Assembly (NCBI GenBank): GCA_965207985.1 | Contig: CBDBND010000032.1 | Coordinates: 434,001 to 498,000 of the forward strand | DNA from: CBDBND01 sp965207985 | Lineage (GTDB): Bacteria > Pseudomonadota > Alphaproteobacteria > Rhodospirillales > Rhodospirillaceae | Direction of reading: 5' to 3' | DNA length: 64,000 nt | Shown: positions 57,989 through 64,000 of the stretch, piece by piece | Position numbering within the stretch: the stretch's first letter is position 1 | How the letters are laid out: each line of letters starts with the position of its first letter | Position numbers and translations under genes: made by a program | Notes under the pieces: generated by a model | The model's input: only the letters and a program-made list of their open reading frames with translations | The model's database searches: none | Told to the model about the DNA's origin: nothing

Positions 57989-58918
57989 ATGCGAAAAATT
58001 TACTTGACCGCAGTTGTGACGATTTGCTTGGGCAGCTCCGGAGCAGTCGCTCAATCGGCGGGGGACACGTTTCAAGACTGCGAGACCTGTCCCGAAATGG
58101 TAGTGATTCCGTCGGGCACGGCAGTGCTGGGGTCGGAACCTTGGATTGCCAACCGAAAGGGGCGTGACGGCCCAATCCGTGACGTCACCATCAGCTATAC
58201 GCTGGCGGTTTCAAAATTTGAAATCACCCGCGCCCAGTATCGGGCTTTTATCGAGGCTACCGGGTATGAATCCATCCACCTAGCGCCGCGCATCGGCTGC
58301 AACACCTGGACCTTCGATCGGATCCTCGGCTTTGTTCTTGAACACACATGGGACAAACCGGGGTTCGACCAGACCGAAGATCACCCGGCCATTTGCTTGA
58401 GCTGGGCCGATGCTTCTGCTTATGCGGCCTGGCTGGCGGAAATCACGGGCAAGCCCTACCGCTTGTTGTCAGCGACGGAGTTTGAATACGCCACCCGGGC
58501 CGGCACACGCGGCCCCTGGTTCTGGGGCCCGGCCAACGCGGATGCCTGCACGTATGCCAACGTGGCGGACTCCACTTTCCGCCGCTTGTACGACTATGCG
58601 CCTGTGTTTGCCTGCGACGACGGCTATGAACGCACCGCGCCGGTGGGATCCTTCGAACCCAATCCTTGGGGATTGTACGACATGCTCGGCAATGCCTGGG
58701 AATGGACCGACGACTGCGGTCATGACGACATGTCGAACATCCCGACCGACGGCAGCGCCTGGTACGAGGAAGACGGCGGCGACTGCGACCGGCGTTCGCC
58801 CAAGGGCGGCGCCTGGGCGGCAGGCACCGACTGGGTGCGGGCTGCGGCCCAGGCCGGGGACCGGGTTCATTACCACAGTCAATTGATCGGAATCAGGATC
58901 GGATTGACGCTGGATTAA
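57989..58918 (+). CDS. Secreted SUMF1/FGE-like protein without catalytic cysteines, second copy
   Basis: 309 residues from the ATG 6 bases after GGGAGG. A signal peptide ends GAVAQ. Then comes TFQDCETCPEMVVIPSGTAVLGSEP, close to the start of the gene at 38092. The SUMF1 blocks are KFEITRAQYRAFIEATGYES, PAICLSWADASAYAAWLAEITGKPYRLLSATEFEYATRAG, PNPWGLYDMLGNAWEWTDDCG and KGGAWAAGTDWVRAAAQAGDR. The last segment corresponds to the FGE active-site region and lacks the Cys pair. It may act as a sugar- or protein-binding scaffold. Confidence 0.85.
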   Translation: MRKIYLTAVVTICLGSSGAVAQSAGDTFQDCETCPEMVVIPSGTAVLGSEPWIANRKGRDGPIRDVTISYTLAVSKFEITRAQYRAFIEATGYESIHLAPRIGCNTWTFDRILGFVLEHTWDKPGFDQTEDHPAICLSWADASAYAAWLAEITGKPYRLLSATEFEYATRAGTRGPWFWGPANADACTYANVADSTFRRLYDYAPVFACDDGYERTAPVGSFEPNPWGLYDMLGNAWEWTDDCGHDDMSNIPTDGSAWYEEDGGDCDRRSPKGGAWAAGTDWVRAAAQAGDRVHYHSQLIGIRIGLTLD

Positions 58919-58947
58919 AACGTTTTTTCACTTAATCGTTCAGACGT

Positions 58948-59208
58948 TTAGAGCTGCTTTCCCGCAGCAAAAGCAGCGCCGGCAAATAGGACACCCAGGA
59001 CGATAAGACTGAACGGCTCATCGGAAAAAGCCGGAATCAGGGCGACACAGAGTCCCACACCGACCACGCAAGCGGCGATGAGGCCCATCCATACGGTCCG
59101 TTCAAGACCGTCTTTTTTGTTGGGGTCCGGCTTTTTGGCAGATTTGGTCTTTTTCCGGGATGGCGGCGTGATATCAACTCTCTTTATGGATTTTGGTTGA
59201 TAATTCAT
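58948..59208 (-). CDS. Small membrane protein
   Basis: 86 residues. The first 35 are basic and hydrophilic (SRKKTKSAKKPDPNKKDG), then two hydrophobic helices (VWMGLIAACVVGVGLCVALI; LIVLGVLFAGAAFAAG). I do not recognise a family. The ATG is preceded by an AT-rich stretch with no strong ribosome site; the gene is plausible because the amino-acid pattern is that of a typical small inner-membrane protein. Confidence 0.55.
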   Translation of the reverse strand: MNYQPKSIKRVDITPPSRKKTKSAKKPDPNKKDGLERTVWMGLIAACVVGVGLCVALIPAFSDEPFSLIVLGVLFAGAAFAAGKQL

Positions 59209-59301
59209 AAGTTCTTATCGACTTATGATTGAGGATTGTCAAATCATTTTCGAGTCGCAATCAAAAATTTAATGCCCGCCGGAGCTGCGACAAGGATCTA
59301 G

Positions 59302-59449
59302 CAGGCTGCTGAAAAACTCGGCCGAGAGCCCACCTCGCGAAACGAAAGAATCAATGGATGGGCGTCCGCGAAAAAATAGAATCGGAAAATGGCTCATACG
59401 AAAACAAAATTGCCGAGATGATCGCTCCAAATCGTTTTTCAGCAGCCTG
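59302..59449 (-). mobile_element. 148-bp MITE, copy 2
   Basis: By eye identical over 148 bases to the reverse complement of the element at 9824-9971, with the same 16-bp terminal repeats and CTAG flanks (59298-59301 and 59450-59453). No gene is visibly split here; it lies between a small membrane gene and an IS630 remnant. Identity of two distant copies points to recent movement. Confidence 0.92.
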
Positions 59450-59545
59450 CTAGAGCTTTATGTGATTAGACGGAGTCATTTTAGGGATTCACAAGCTTTT
59501 CGATTTCTGATTCAAGATTCTTGCTGGGTAAGGAGGCCAGCAAGG

Positions 59546-59821
59546 ATGGCAAGAGCTTATTCCCTTGATCTTCGAGAACGGGTTATTTCGGCTGTGTCGC
59601 GCGACGGGATGTCGTGCCGGGCGGCGGCGCGGCATTTCGGGATCGGCGAGAGCACGGCGGTTGCCTGGCTGGCGCGCTACCGGCGGACGGGCAGCGCGGC
59701 GCCGGGCCGGATGGGCGGTTACAAGCCGCGTGCGATCCGGGGGGCGCACGAGCGCTGGTTGCGGGACCGGGTGGCGCGGGGGGATTTCACGCTTCATGGG
59801 CTTGTCGGGGAGCTGAGATAG
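59546..59821 (+). pseudogene. IS630-family transposase, 5' fragment
   Basis: 91 codons from an ATG with AAGGAGG about 10 bases upstream: MARAYSLDLRERVISAVSRD, then the helix-turn-helix region SCRAAARHFGIGESTAVAWLARYRRTG and HERWLRDRVARGDFTLHGLVGEL. That is the N-terminal third of a typical IS630-type transposase (about 330 residues). The DDE part is missing; at about 59815 the sequence changes to the remnant of a SnoaL-like gene on the other strand. The IS is dead. Confidence 0.88.
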
Positions 59822-60075
59822 CTCTTCATCGCCGGTGCAAAATAGGCCTTGAGCGCTTCGCGGCCCTGCACCGGTGGACGGCGGGGCGAGATGTGCCAGG
59901 TGTCTTCCGTGTAGTTGGACACCATGGCGTCCACATCGGCGGCATTGTAAGCGGCAATGGCTGCAGCCCGTCGCGCTTCAATAGCGGACTGGATGTTATC
60001 GATTGATTCTGCCCAAAGGTTTGAGGCCGCTAACACGCCAACGACTATGAGTGTAAAGCTAGCATACCAATTCAT
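59816..60075 (-). pseudogene. SnoaL/DUF4440-like secreted protein, 3' end lost
   Basis: From the ATG at 60075 the frame gives a signal peptide (MNWYASFTLIVVGVLAASN, cleaved after WAES) and an NTF2-like N-terminal half: IEARRAAAIAAYNAADVDAMVSNYTEDTWHISP and GREALKAYFAPAMKSY. The fold should go on for about 60 more residues, but the sequence meets the IS630 fragment at about 59815. The gene was probably cut by that IS or by a later deletion. Confidence 0.75.
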
Positions 60076-60117
60076 TTGAACTTCTAATCGCTTTTTTTTA
60101 AAACGAGCATTTTGAGG

Positions 60118-60400
60118 TGGTCCCACTTGTTTGGACAGTCTGACGGCTTATCTAAGGTGTATTCCGCTGTCTGATCATGCCGTCAGAATCCTGTTTATCA
60201 TATTTGATTTCTGTTGTTGGGCCTGTGGGGATGTGGGCAAGGCGGTAGTCTTGTCCAACATATCCACAGGTTGCCCCGCCGCGTAGGCTTCCTCTGGCGT
60301 TTTGCCTCCGAGCGACGAATGGGGCCGCTCGGTGTTGTAGAACCCGATCCATTCGCCGATGACCCTCTCGGCGTGGAAGCCGTCGGTCAGCTCGTGCAGG
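60118..60400 (-). pseudogene. IS3-family element, 3' fragment with transposase C-terminus
   Basis: The minus-strand frame ending at the TGA at 60175-60177 reads LTDGFHAERVIGEWIGFYNT followed by ERPHSSLGGKTPEEAYA, the C-terminal end of an IS3-family OrfB integrase domain with the conserved ERPHSSLG. The element end is probably near 60118, where the minus strand reads CTGTCCAAACAAGTGGGACC. The rest of the element is missing: at about 60400 the sequence switches to the type B IS5 fragment. Confidence 0.85.
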
Positions 60401-60630
60401 TGAGCCGATAAAGTTCGTGCCGTTGATCGAGAATGTTCTCAAGCGCGGTGCGAAAGAGATCTAAAGAAGGGACGTCATTGGCTGATGTGGGGCGCATTTT
60501 TTGATCCGGAAATTGCAAGGAATCGGCCTTGCAGTATAGAAAATCCGGCGATTCCGAACCACCATTGCCAACAAAATTGATCCGCAATAACAGTCTATTA
60601 CAGAGAATCTCCGCGTCTTTCAGGATCGAC
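60399..60630 (-). mobile_element. Left-end fragment of the type B IS5 element
   Basis: 232 bases that match the left end of the element at 39543-41128, from the terminal repeat GTCGATCCTGAAAGACG to just inside the transposase gene. Here the 14-bp repeat is present once, so the transposase start (MRPTSANDVPSLDLFRTALE) is in frame. This single-copy state shows that the intact-length copy at 39543 carries a duplication. Confidence 0.92.
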
Positions 60631-60702
60631 GAGCTACCGCCTCGCGCAAAGCCGCGCACGTAAGGCAACCACAAGCTCCTGATCAAAAACCACCCAGACT
60701 TG
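60631..60702. other. 72 bp of unassigned DNA between two IS fragments
   Basis: Lies between the outer end of the type B fragment and the break point of the type A fragment. It matches neither element where intact copies are present. I see nothing recognisable in it. Confidence 0.4.
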
Positions 60703-61316
60703 GCCCCCACCTCGGCGAGCAGCGACGGCGCACCGTCGCGATCCTGGATGTCAGCCTCGTGGACCACGGCACCGAGCAACCGCCCGCCAGTGTCCACCAC
60801 GATATGGCGCTTGCGGCCCATCACCTTCTTACCCGCGTCAAACCCGCGCGGACCTCCGCTTTCCGTGGTCTTCACCGACTGGCTGTCGATCACCCCGGCA
60901 GTCGCGGCAGCGGCCCGCCCCTCGGCCTCGCGGGTGCGCGCCAGAAGCGCCCGGTTGACCTCCTGCCACGTCCCGTCGTCGCGCCACTTGTAGAAATAGT
61001 ACTGAACCGAGCTGCGCGGCGGAAACTCGCCGGGCAGCATGCGCCACTGGCAGCCGCTGCGGGCCATGTACAGGATCGCGGTCATCACTTCCCGCATATC
61101 CGTCTTGCGCGGGCGGCCCAGAGCCCTTGCGGGCGGCATATGGGGTTCGATCACGCACCATTCGGTATCGCTCAGATCGCTTGCGTAGCGGTGCGCCTCG
61201 CGCTCATATTTCTCACGAGTGGCGTCAGTCCACATCTTGTTATCCTCCTTGCTGGCGAACACAACAAGGGAATCACAAGGGACTGATTCCACTCAATTCT
61301 TTTTCGGTCAGGCTCT
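60703..61316 (-). pseudogene. 5' fragment of the type A IS5 element and its transposase
   Basis: The minus-strand sequence matches the left two thirds of the element at 23955-24887, from the terminal repeat (AGAGCCTGACCG, one change from the intact AGAGTCTGACCG) to GAPSLLAEVGA in the transposase. It then leaves the IS after GGGGGC. The catalytic second Asp and Glu are lost, so it is inactive; the frame continues for about 100 meaningless codons through other fragments. Its terminal repeat abuts the broken Zur-like gene. Confidence 0.92.
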
Positions 61317-61502
61317 GAGACTTTCAATGCGGTGAATGCGGCCTTCTGCGTTGAGCCGGTCAAGAGCCCGGTACATGACGGGCGGAGAAGGACGGTGATG
61401 GTCTGGCAGACGCTCTATGAGTTCATAGGCGGTCAACGGTATGTTGGCCGCTTCCATAATCTTGACGATTTCCGCATCGTTGACCGACCGAGCCCATGCC
61501 AT
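61308..61502 (-). pseudogene. Zur/Fur-family regulator, N-terminal DNA-binding part only
   Basis: The frame gives MAWARSVNDAEIVKIMEAAN and IPLTAYELIERLPDHHRPSPPVMYRALDRLNAEGRIHRIESL, matching the winged-helix half of Zur/Fur proteins (AYEIIERL...PPTVYRALDFL...HRIESLNAF). Then the IS5 fragment begins and the frame ends after LRA. The dimerisation and metal-binding half (C-x-x-C and His-rich motifs) is missing. A 64-residue product could fold as a DNA-binding domain but could not sense metal as Zur does. Its upstream palindrome is intact. Confidence 0.85.
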
Positions 61503-61518
61503 GTCCTTCCCTAATCGT

Positions 61519-61535
61519 ATTGTATAACATACAAT
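61519..61535. promoter_or_regulatory. Candidate Zur/Fur operator palindrome
   Basis: ATTGTAT-AAC-ATACAAT is a perfect 7-bp inverted repeat about 17 bases before the start of the broken Zur-like gene and about 45 bases before the Rap1a-like gene on the other strand. Position and AT-rich dyad resemble Zur boxes, so it may have controlled both genes. Confidence 0.5.
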
Positions 61536-61580
61536 TAGCCGTTACAGAGCAGGGAGTCAAACCTGAGGATACTCAAACAC

Positions 61581-61994
61581 ATGAGACTTCTGATTTTCTC
61601 TTGGCTTTGCGCCATAGCCTCGTTGCCGCTCTTGGCGTCGGCGTTCGCGTACCAGGGCCTTGAGCTCGGGCGCGATTGCCGCAGCGGGGATAACGCGCAA
61701 AAGGCCCGGTGCGAAGGTTTCATCAACGGTTTTGTCGCTGGCGCACAGGTTGATGTGGACGGCGTGCCAATCAACATGTGGCGGTACCACGGCTATACCT
61801 GGTGCGGACCCGCCTTGATCGACATCCCTGAGATTATCGATTCACTTTTCGAAGCGGCCCGCGCAGGTCACGCAATACCTCACTTTCCAGCACCGGTGAT
61901 GCTGGCGCAATCGTTGAGCGTCAAATTCCCTTGTGAAGACACTATGATGCCGGGTTTCCAAGGACTGAATTCTTCGCCAGCACCAGATGATTAA
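61581..61994 (+). CDS. Secreted Rap1a/Tai-like domain protein
   Basis: 137 residues with a signal peptide ending ASAFA. Cys-containing pattern ELGRDCRSGDNAQKARCEGFINGFVAGAQ, then WCGPALIDIPEIIDSLFEAARAGHAIPHF and a final SVKFPC. This fits the Rap1a/Tai family, first known as immunity proteins to type VI amidase effectors but also found in many unrelated settings. No T6SS gene or effector lies in the window, so an immunity role is not supported. The putative Zur box in front suggests possible metal control. Confidence 0.65.
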   Translation: MRLLIFSWLCAIASLPLLASAFAYQGLELGRDCRSGDNAQKARCEGFINGFVAGAQVDVDGVPINMWRYHGYTWCGPALIDIPEIIDSLFEAARAGHAIPHFPAPVMLAQSLSVKFPCEDTMMPGFQGLNSSPAPDD

Positions 61995-62091
61995 GAAGGT
62001 TTCACCGTATACGCTTCGGTGGGGCCATATTATGCCCGCTTTTGGTTATAGATCGCCTTGCTCTTAGGCAATTTTGGATAACCCACTATTG

Positions 62092-63141
62092 ATGAAAGAT
62101 AGTTCTAGAATGTTGAGACTGCCAAGATTACTTCTCAAAAGAGCGACTTTGGCCTTTGCCGTAATCTTTAGCACTCAAACTGTAGGTGCTGCTGAGTACG
62201 AATGGAGATTTGCACACTATCTTCAAGAAGAGCACTTCTTTGCGGCAGGGTGGTTGTCGAACTGGGCTAATGAACTCGAGCGTCGGTCTGACGGACGCAT
62301 AAATGTTACGGTCTATCCAAACAATTCGTTATTGAGGTTGGGTGCAGTTGCCCCTGGCGTTAGAGATGGTGTTGCAGAGATCGGTTTCGGACCTGCTCCG
62401 CAAAGCGCCGTACTCGATCTTATTGAGCTTCCCTTTGTCACCAATTCGGCCACGCATGGCACACAAATTACTATGTCAGTGCTTGAGTCTAACGACTCGG
62501 TAGCTCGTGACTTACATGGGCTTCATGTCGCAGTTCTTCAAACGAATGCACCGTCGCTGATCCATACCAAAGACAAGCTTGTTCGAGTGCCTCAGGATTT
62601 GGAAGGTCTTAGGATGCGAGGAGCGACCGAGTACATAAGGGATGTACTGTCGACTTTAGGATCGGATCCGATTGCAGACTATCTCGCACCCCAGGTGTTC
62701 GGTTTGTTGAGAGATGGAATGATCGATGGAACGATTTGGCCCTACGAGGCCATGCGGATATTCAATCTCGGAGAGCAAGCCAATCACCATACCGAAATGT
62801 ACTTCTTTGTATCGGTCCTTGGCCTTTTCGTGAACGCGGCCGCGCTGGACTCCTTGCCGGAAGACCTTCAAATCGTGGTCCGTGGTATGTCTGGAAAAGC
62901 TGTCGCCCTCAGCGCTGCCTCGGAATGGGATCGGGAAGAGCAAATAGGGCGGGAATTAGTGCAAGAATTGGGCAACACGGTCATCGTGCCCACGGACCAA
63001 GAACGTTTAGCTTGGCGAGCTGCGGCCCAGCCGCTGATAGACCGCAAATTGCTGGAGCTATCCCAAGCCGAGTTCGATGCTCAGAGTCAATATCAGTCGC
63101 TGCTTGCTCTCTCGGCCGCTATTGCGATGCAAAATGACTAA
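62092..63141 (+). CDS. TRAP transporter solute-binding protein DctP-like
   Basis: About 349 residues. The start is uncertain: a TTG six codons earlier and an ATG six codons later (MLRLPRLLLK) are alternatives, and no ribosome site decides. A signal peptide ends VGAAE. The DctP layout follows: RFAHYLQEEHFFAAGWLSNWANELERRSDGRINVTVYPNN, GVRDGVAEIGFG, VPQDLEGLRMRGA and GLLRDGMIDGTIWPYEA. TRAP receptors pass carboxylates or similar ligands to DctQM, but no dctQM genes are visible here. Codon use looks more AT-rich than in neighbours, a possible sign of transfer. Confidence 0.85.
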   Translation: MKDSSRMLRLPRLLLKRATLAFAVIFSTQTVGAAEYEWRFAHYLQEEHFFAAGWLSNWANELERRSDGRINVTVYPNNSLLRLGAVAPGVRDGVAEIGFGPAPQSAVLDLIELPFVTNSATHGTQITMSVLESNDSVARDLHGLHVAVLQTNAPSLIHTKDKLVRVPQDLEGLRMRGATEYIRDVLSTLGSDPIADYLAPQVFGLLRDGMIDGTIWPYEAMRIFNLGEQANHHTEMYFFVSVLGLFVNAAALDSLPEDLQIVVRGMSGKAVALSAASEWDREEQIGRELVQELGNTVIVPTDQERLAWRAAAQPLIDRKLLELSQAEFDAQSQYQSLLALSAAIAMQND

Positions 63142-63206
63142 ACCCTTGAAGGTCGAAACACTCTTCTTGCATTAAACGCTCGGCCATTCAACCGCGGCTC
63201 GAAGGC

Positions 63207-63914
63207 CTACATCTGACTGGCAGCGCGAGCCTTAGCGACCTCTTCATCGAAATTGATGTCCGCCGTCACCGTTTCATTGGTCAGGCCGGACAACGTGTTG
63301 GTGTTGACGAAGAAGCCAGGCACCACCACCACCCGCAGTTTACGGGCCAGGTTCATGTTGGCGATGAGTTGATCGGCGATCTCTTGCGCTTCCATATCGA
63401 CCCGGAGTTGATCCGTATCGATACCGACGTCTTCGGCAATCTTCCACATGCGCTCTTCGGTGAGCTGTCCGCGGTGATCCATCAACGCGCTATGGAATGG
63501 TTCATGCTTGCCCTGCTTGTCGGCCGCAAGTGCAGCTTTAGCTGCCGTCAGCGAGACCGGACTCAAGATCGGAAAATCCTTAATGACCCAACGGATGTTG
63601 CCGTCTTCTTTCACCAGTTTGCGCAGGCGCGGTTCCGCCGCCTTGCAGAAGGGGCACTGGTAGTCAAAGAACTCGATGATGGCCACGTCGCCGTCCGGGT
63701 TACCGATCACCGGCGTGCCCGGGTCCATGATCAGATCCACGGCCACCCGCTGGGCGCGGGCGTCTGCCCTGGCACCAGCTTCGGCTTCCAGTTCCGCTTT
63801 ATAAGCGTCAATGGCCGCCTGTATGCGGGCGTCGGATTCCTGGGCAACTGCTATGCCCGTGGACGCGAGCATCAGGGCGAAAACTGAAAAGAGGGTGGTG
63901 CGTATGGCGTTCAT
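63207..63914 (-). CDS. DsbA-family thiol:disulfide protein
   Basis: 235 residues with a signal peptide ending AVAQ. After a helical N-terminal extension (ARIQAAIDAYKAELEAEAGARA) the thioredoxin-like part has VAIIEFFDYQCPFCKAAEPRL, with active site Cys-Pro-Phe-Cys, and the cis-Pro segment VVVPGFFVN. This is the DsbA/Com1 or BdbD-like layout. It acts in the periplasm as a disulfide oxidase or isomerase; the N-terminal helix recalls oligomerising ScsC-type proteins. Its start is 87 bases before the window edge. Confidence 0.9.
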   Translation of the reverse strand: MNAIRTTLFSVFALMLASTGIAVAQESDARIQAAIDAYKAELEAEAGARADARAQRVAVDLIMDPGTPVIGNPDGDVAIIEFFDYQCPFCKAAEPRLRKLVKEDGNIRWVIKDFPILSPVSLTAAKAALAADKQGKHEPFHSALMDHRGQLTEERMWKIAEDVGIDTDQLRVDMEAQEIADQLIANMNLARKLRVVVVPGFFVNTNTLSGLTNETVTADINFDEEVAKARAASQM

Positions 63915-64000
63915 GGCTTTTTCCCCCTGTCAGCGTAGGTCCACATCATTTCACCGCTGCCGCCATCTGTCGACGTAGACCTGCCGGACACACTCAATTG

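Noticed and set aside
59354..59821. A single long frame reading from the MITE into the IS630 fragment
   Set aside because: The MITE part also appears inside the IS256 copy, so it is non-coding; the real transposase fragment starts at 59546.
60759..61286. Open frames opposite both type A IS5 transposases
   Set aside because: The same shadow occurs in both copies, opposite a well-supported transposase; no independent coding signs.
60387..61292. A 301-residue transposase-like protein
   Set aside because: Only the first two thirds match the IS5 transposase; the rest is read through other IS fragments in a meaningless frame.
61581..61994. A type VI secretion immunity gene
   Set aside because: The Rap1a/Tai-like fold alone is not evidence; no effector or T6SS component is near.

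Overview
The window looks like a chromosomal segment of an alphaproteobacterium, probably Rhodospirillales-like. The reasons are the run Suv3-type helicase - S4 RNA-binding protein - 7Fe ferredoxin - CarD, small DUF2937, DUF4345 and TerB proteins typical of the class, a queA-tgt-queG operon, and many secreted solute-binding proteins. This is inferred from gene content alone; no rRNA or tRNA gene was found. I saw no CRISPR array, prophage or integrated plasmid module.

Layout. 1-6.7 kb: three tandem family-5 solute-binding proteins (the first cut by the window edge), two tandem CpcT/CpeT-like secreted proteins and a Tat-exported nitrilase-fold protein whose nucleophile Cys is replaced. 6.7-8.6 kb: a minus-strand operon (thermonuclease-like, EpmC-like, DUF1330). 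8.7-10.2 kb: an IS256-family element broken by a 148-bp MITE. 10.3-18.3 kb: housekeeping genes carD, fdxA, terB-like, hslR-like, Suv3-like helicase, hpf and htpG, with a complete IS1595-family element between hpf and htpG. 18.3-23.8 kb: a 5'-truncated glycosyltransferase, a double alpha/beta-hydrolase lacking both nucleophile serines, and acnA. 24-30.4 kb: an intact IS5-family element and a surface-polysaccharide cluster (GT-B transferase, two membrane proteins, a Wzx-like flippase). 30.8-39.3 kb: a secreted subtilase, GST, the queuosine operon with a SUMF1-like protein, and an XRE regulator. 39.5-41.1 kb: a second IS5-superfamily element. 41.2-54 kb: duplicated cupins, a NicO-type metal exporter, a six-gene operon joining a small catabolic set to a FetAB-like ABC exporter, and a divergent Fbp-type ABC importer. 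54-59.2 kb: a frameshifted pentapeptide protein, TPR, PD40-propeller and SUMF1 proteins. 59.3-61.5 kb: juxtaposed remnants of several mobile elements and two broken host genes, one a Zur/Fur regulator. 61.6-64 kb: a Rap1a/Tai-like protein, an orphan TRAP receptor and a DsbA-like oxidoreductase.

How the parts work together. The clear functional units are the queuosine operon (QueA adds the epoxycyclopentane ring, TGT exchanges the tRNA base, QueG reduces epoxyqueuosine), the polysaccharide cluster, the Fbp-type importer facing the FetAB-linked operon, and the RNA/stress block (Suv3-like helicase, S4 protein, Hpf, HtpG). The recurring theme is mobile DNA. At least six element types are present (IS256, IS1595, two IS5 types, IS630 and IS3 remnants) plus a non-autonomous 148-bp element in two identical copies. 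A second theme is enzyme folds without their usual catalytic residues: three alpha/beta-hydrolase domains, one nitrilase and two SUMF1 proteins. I did not find a clear new defence or biosynthetic system. The best candidates for new biology are the CpcT-like pair, the serine-less double hydrolase and the MITE family.
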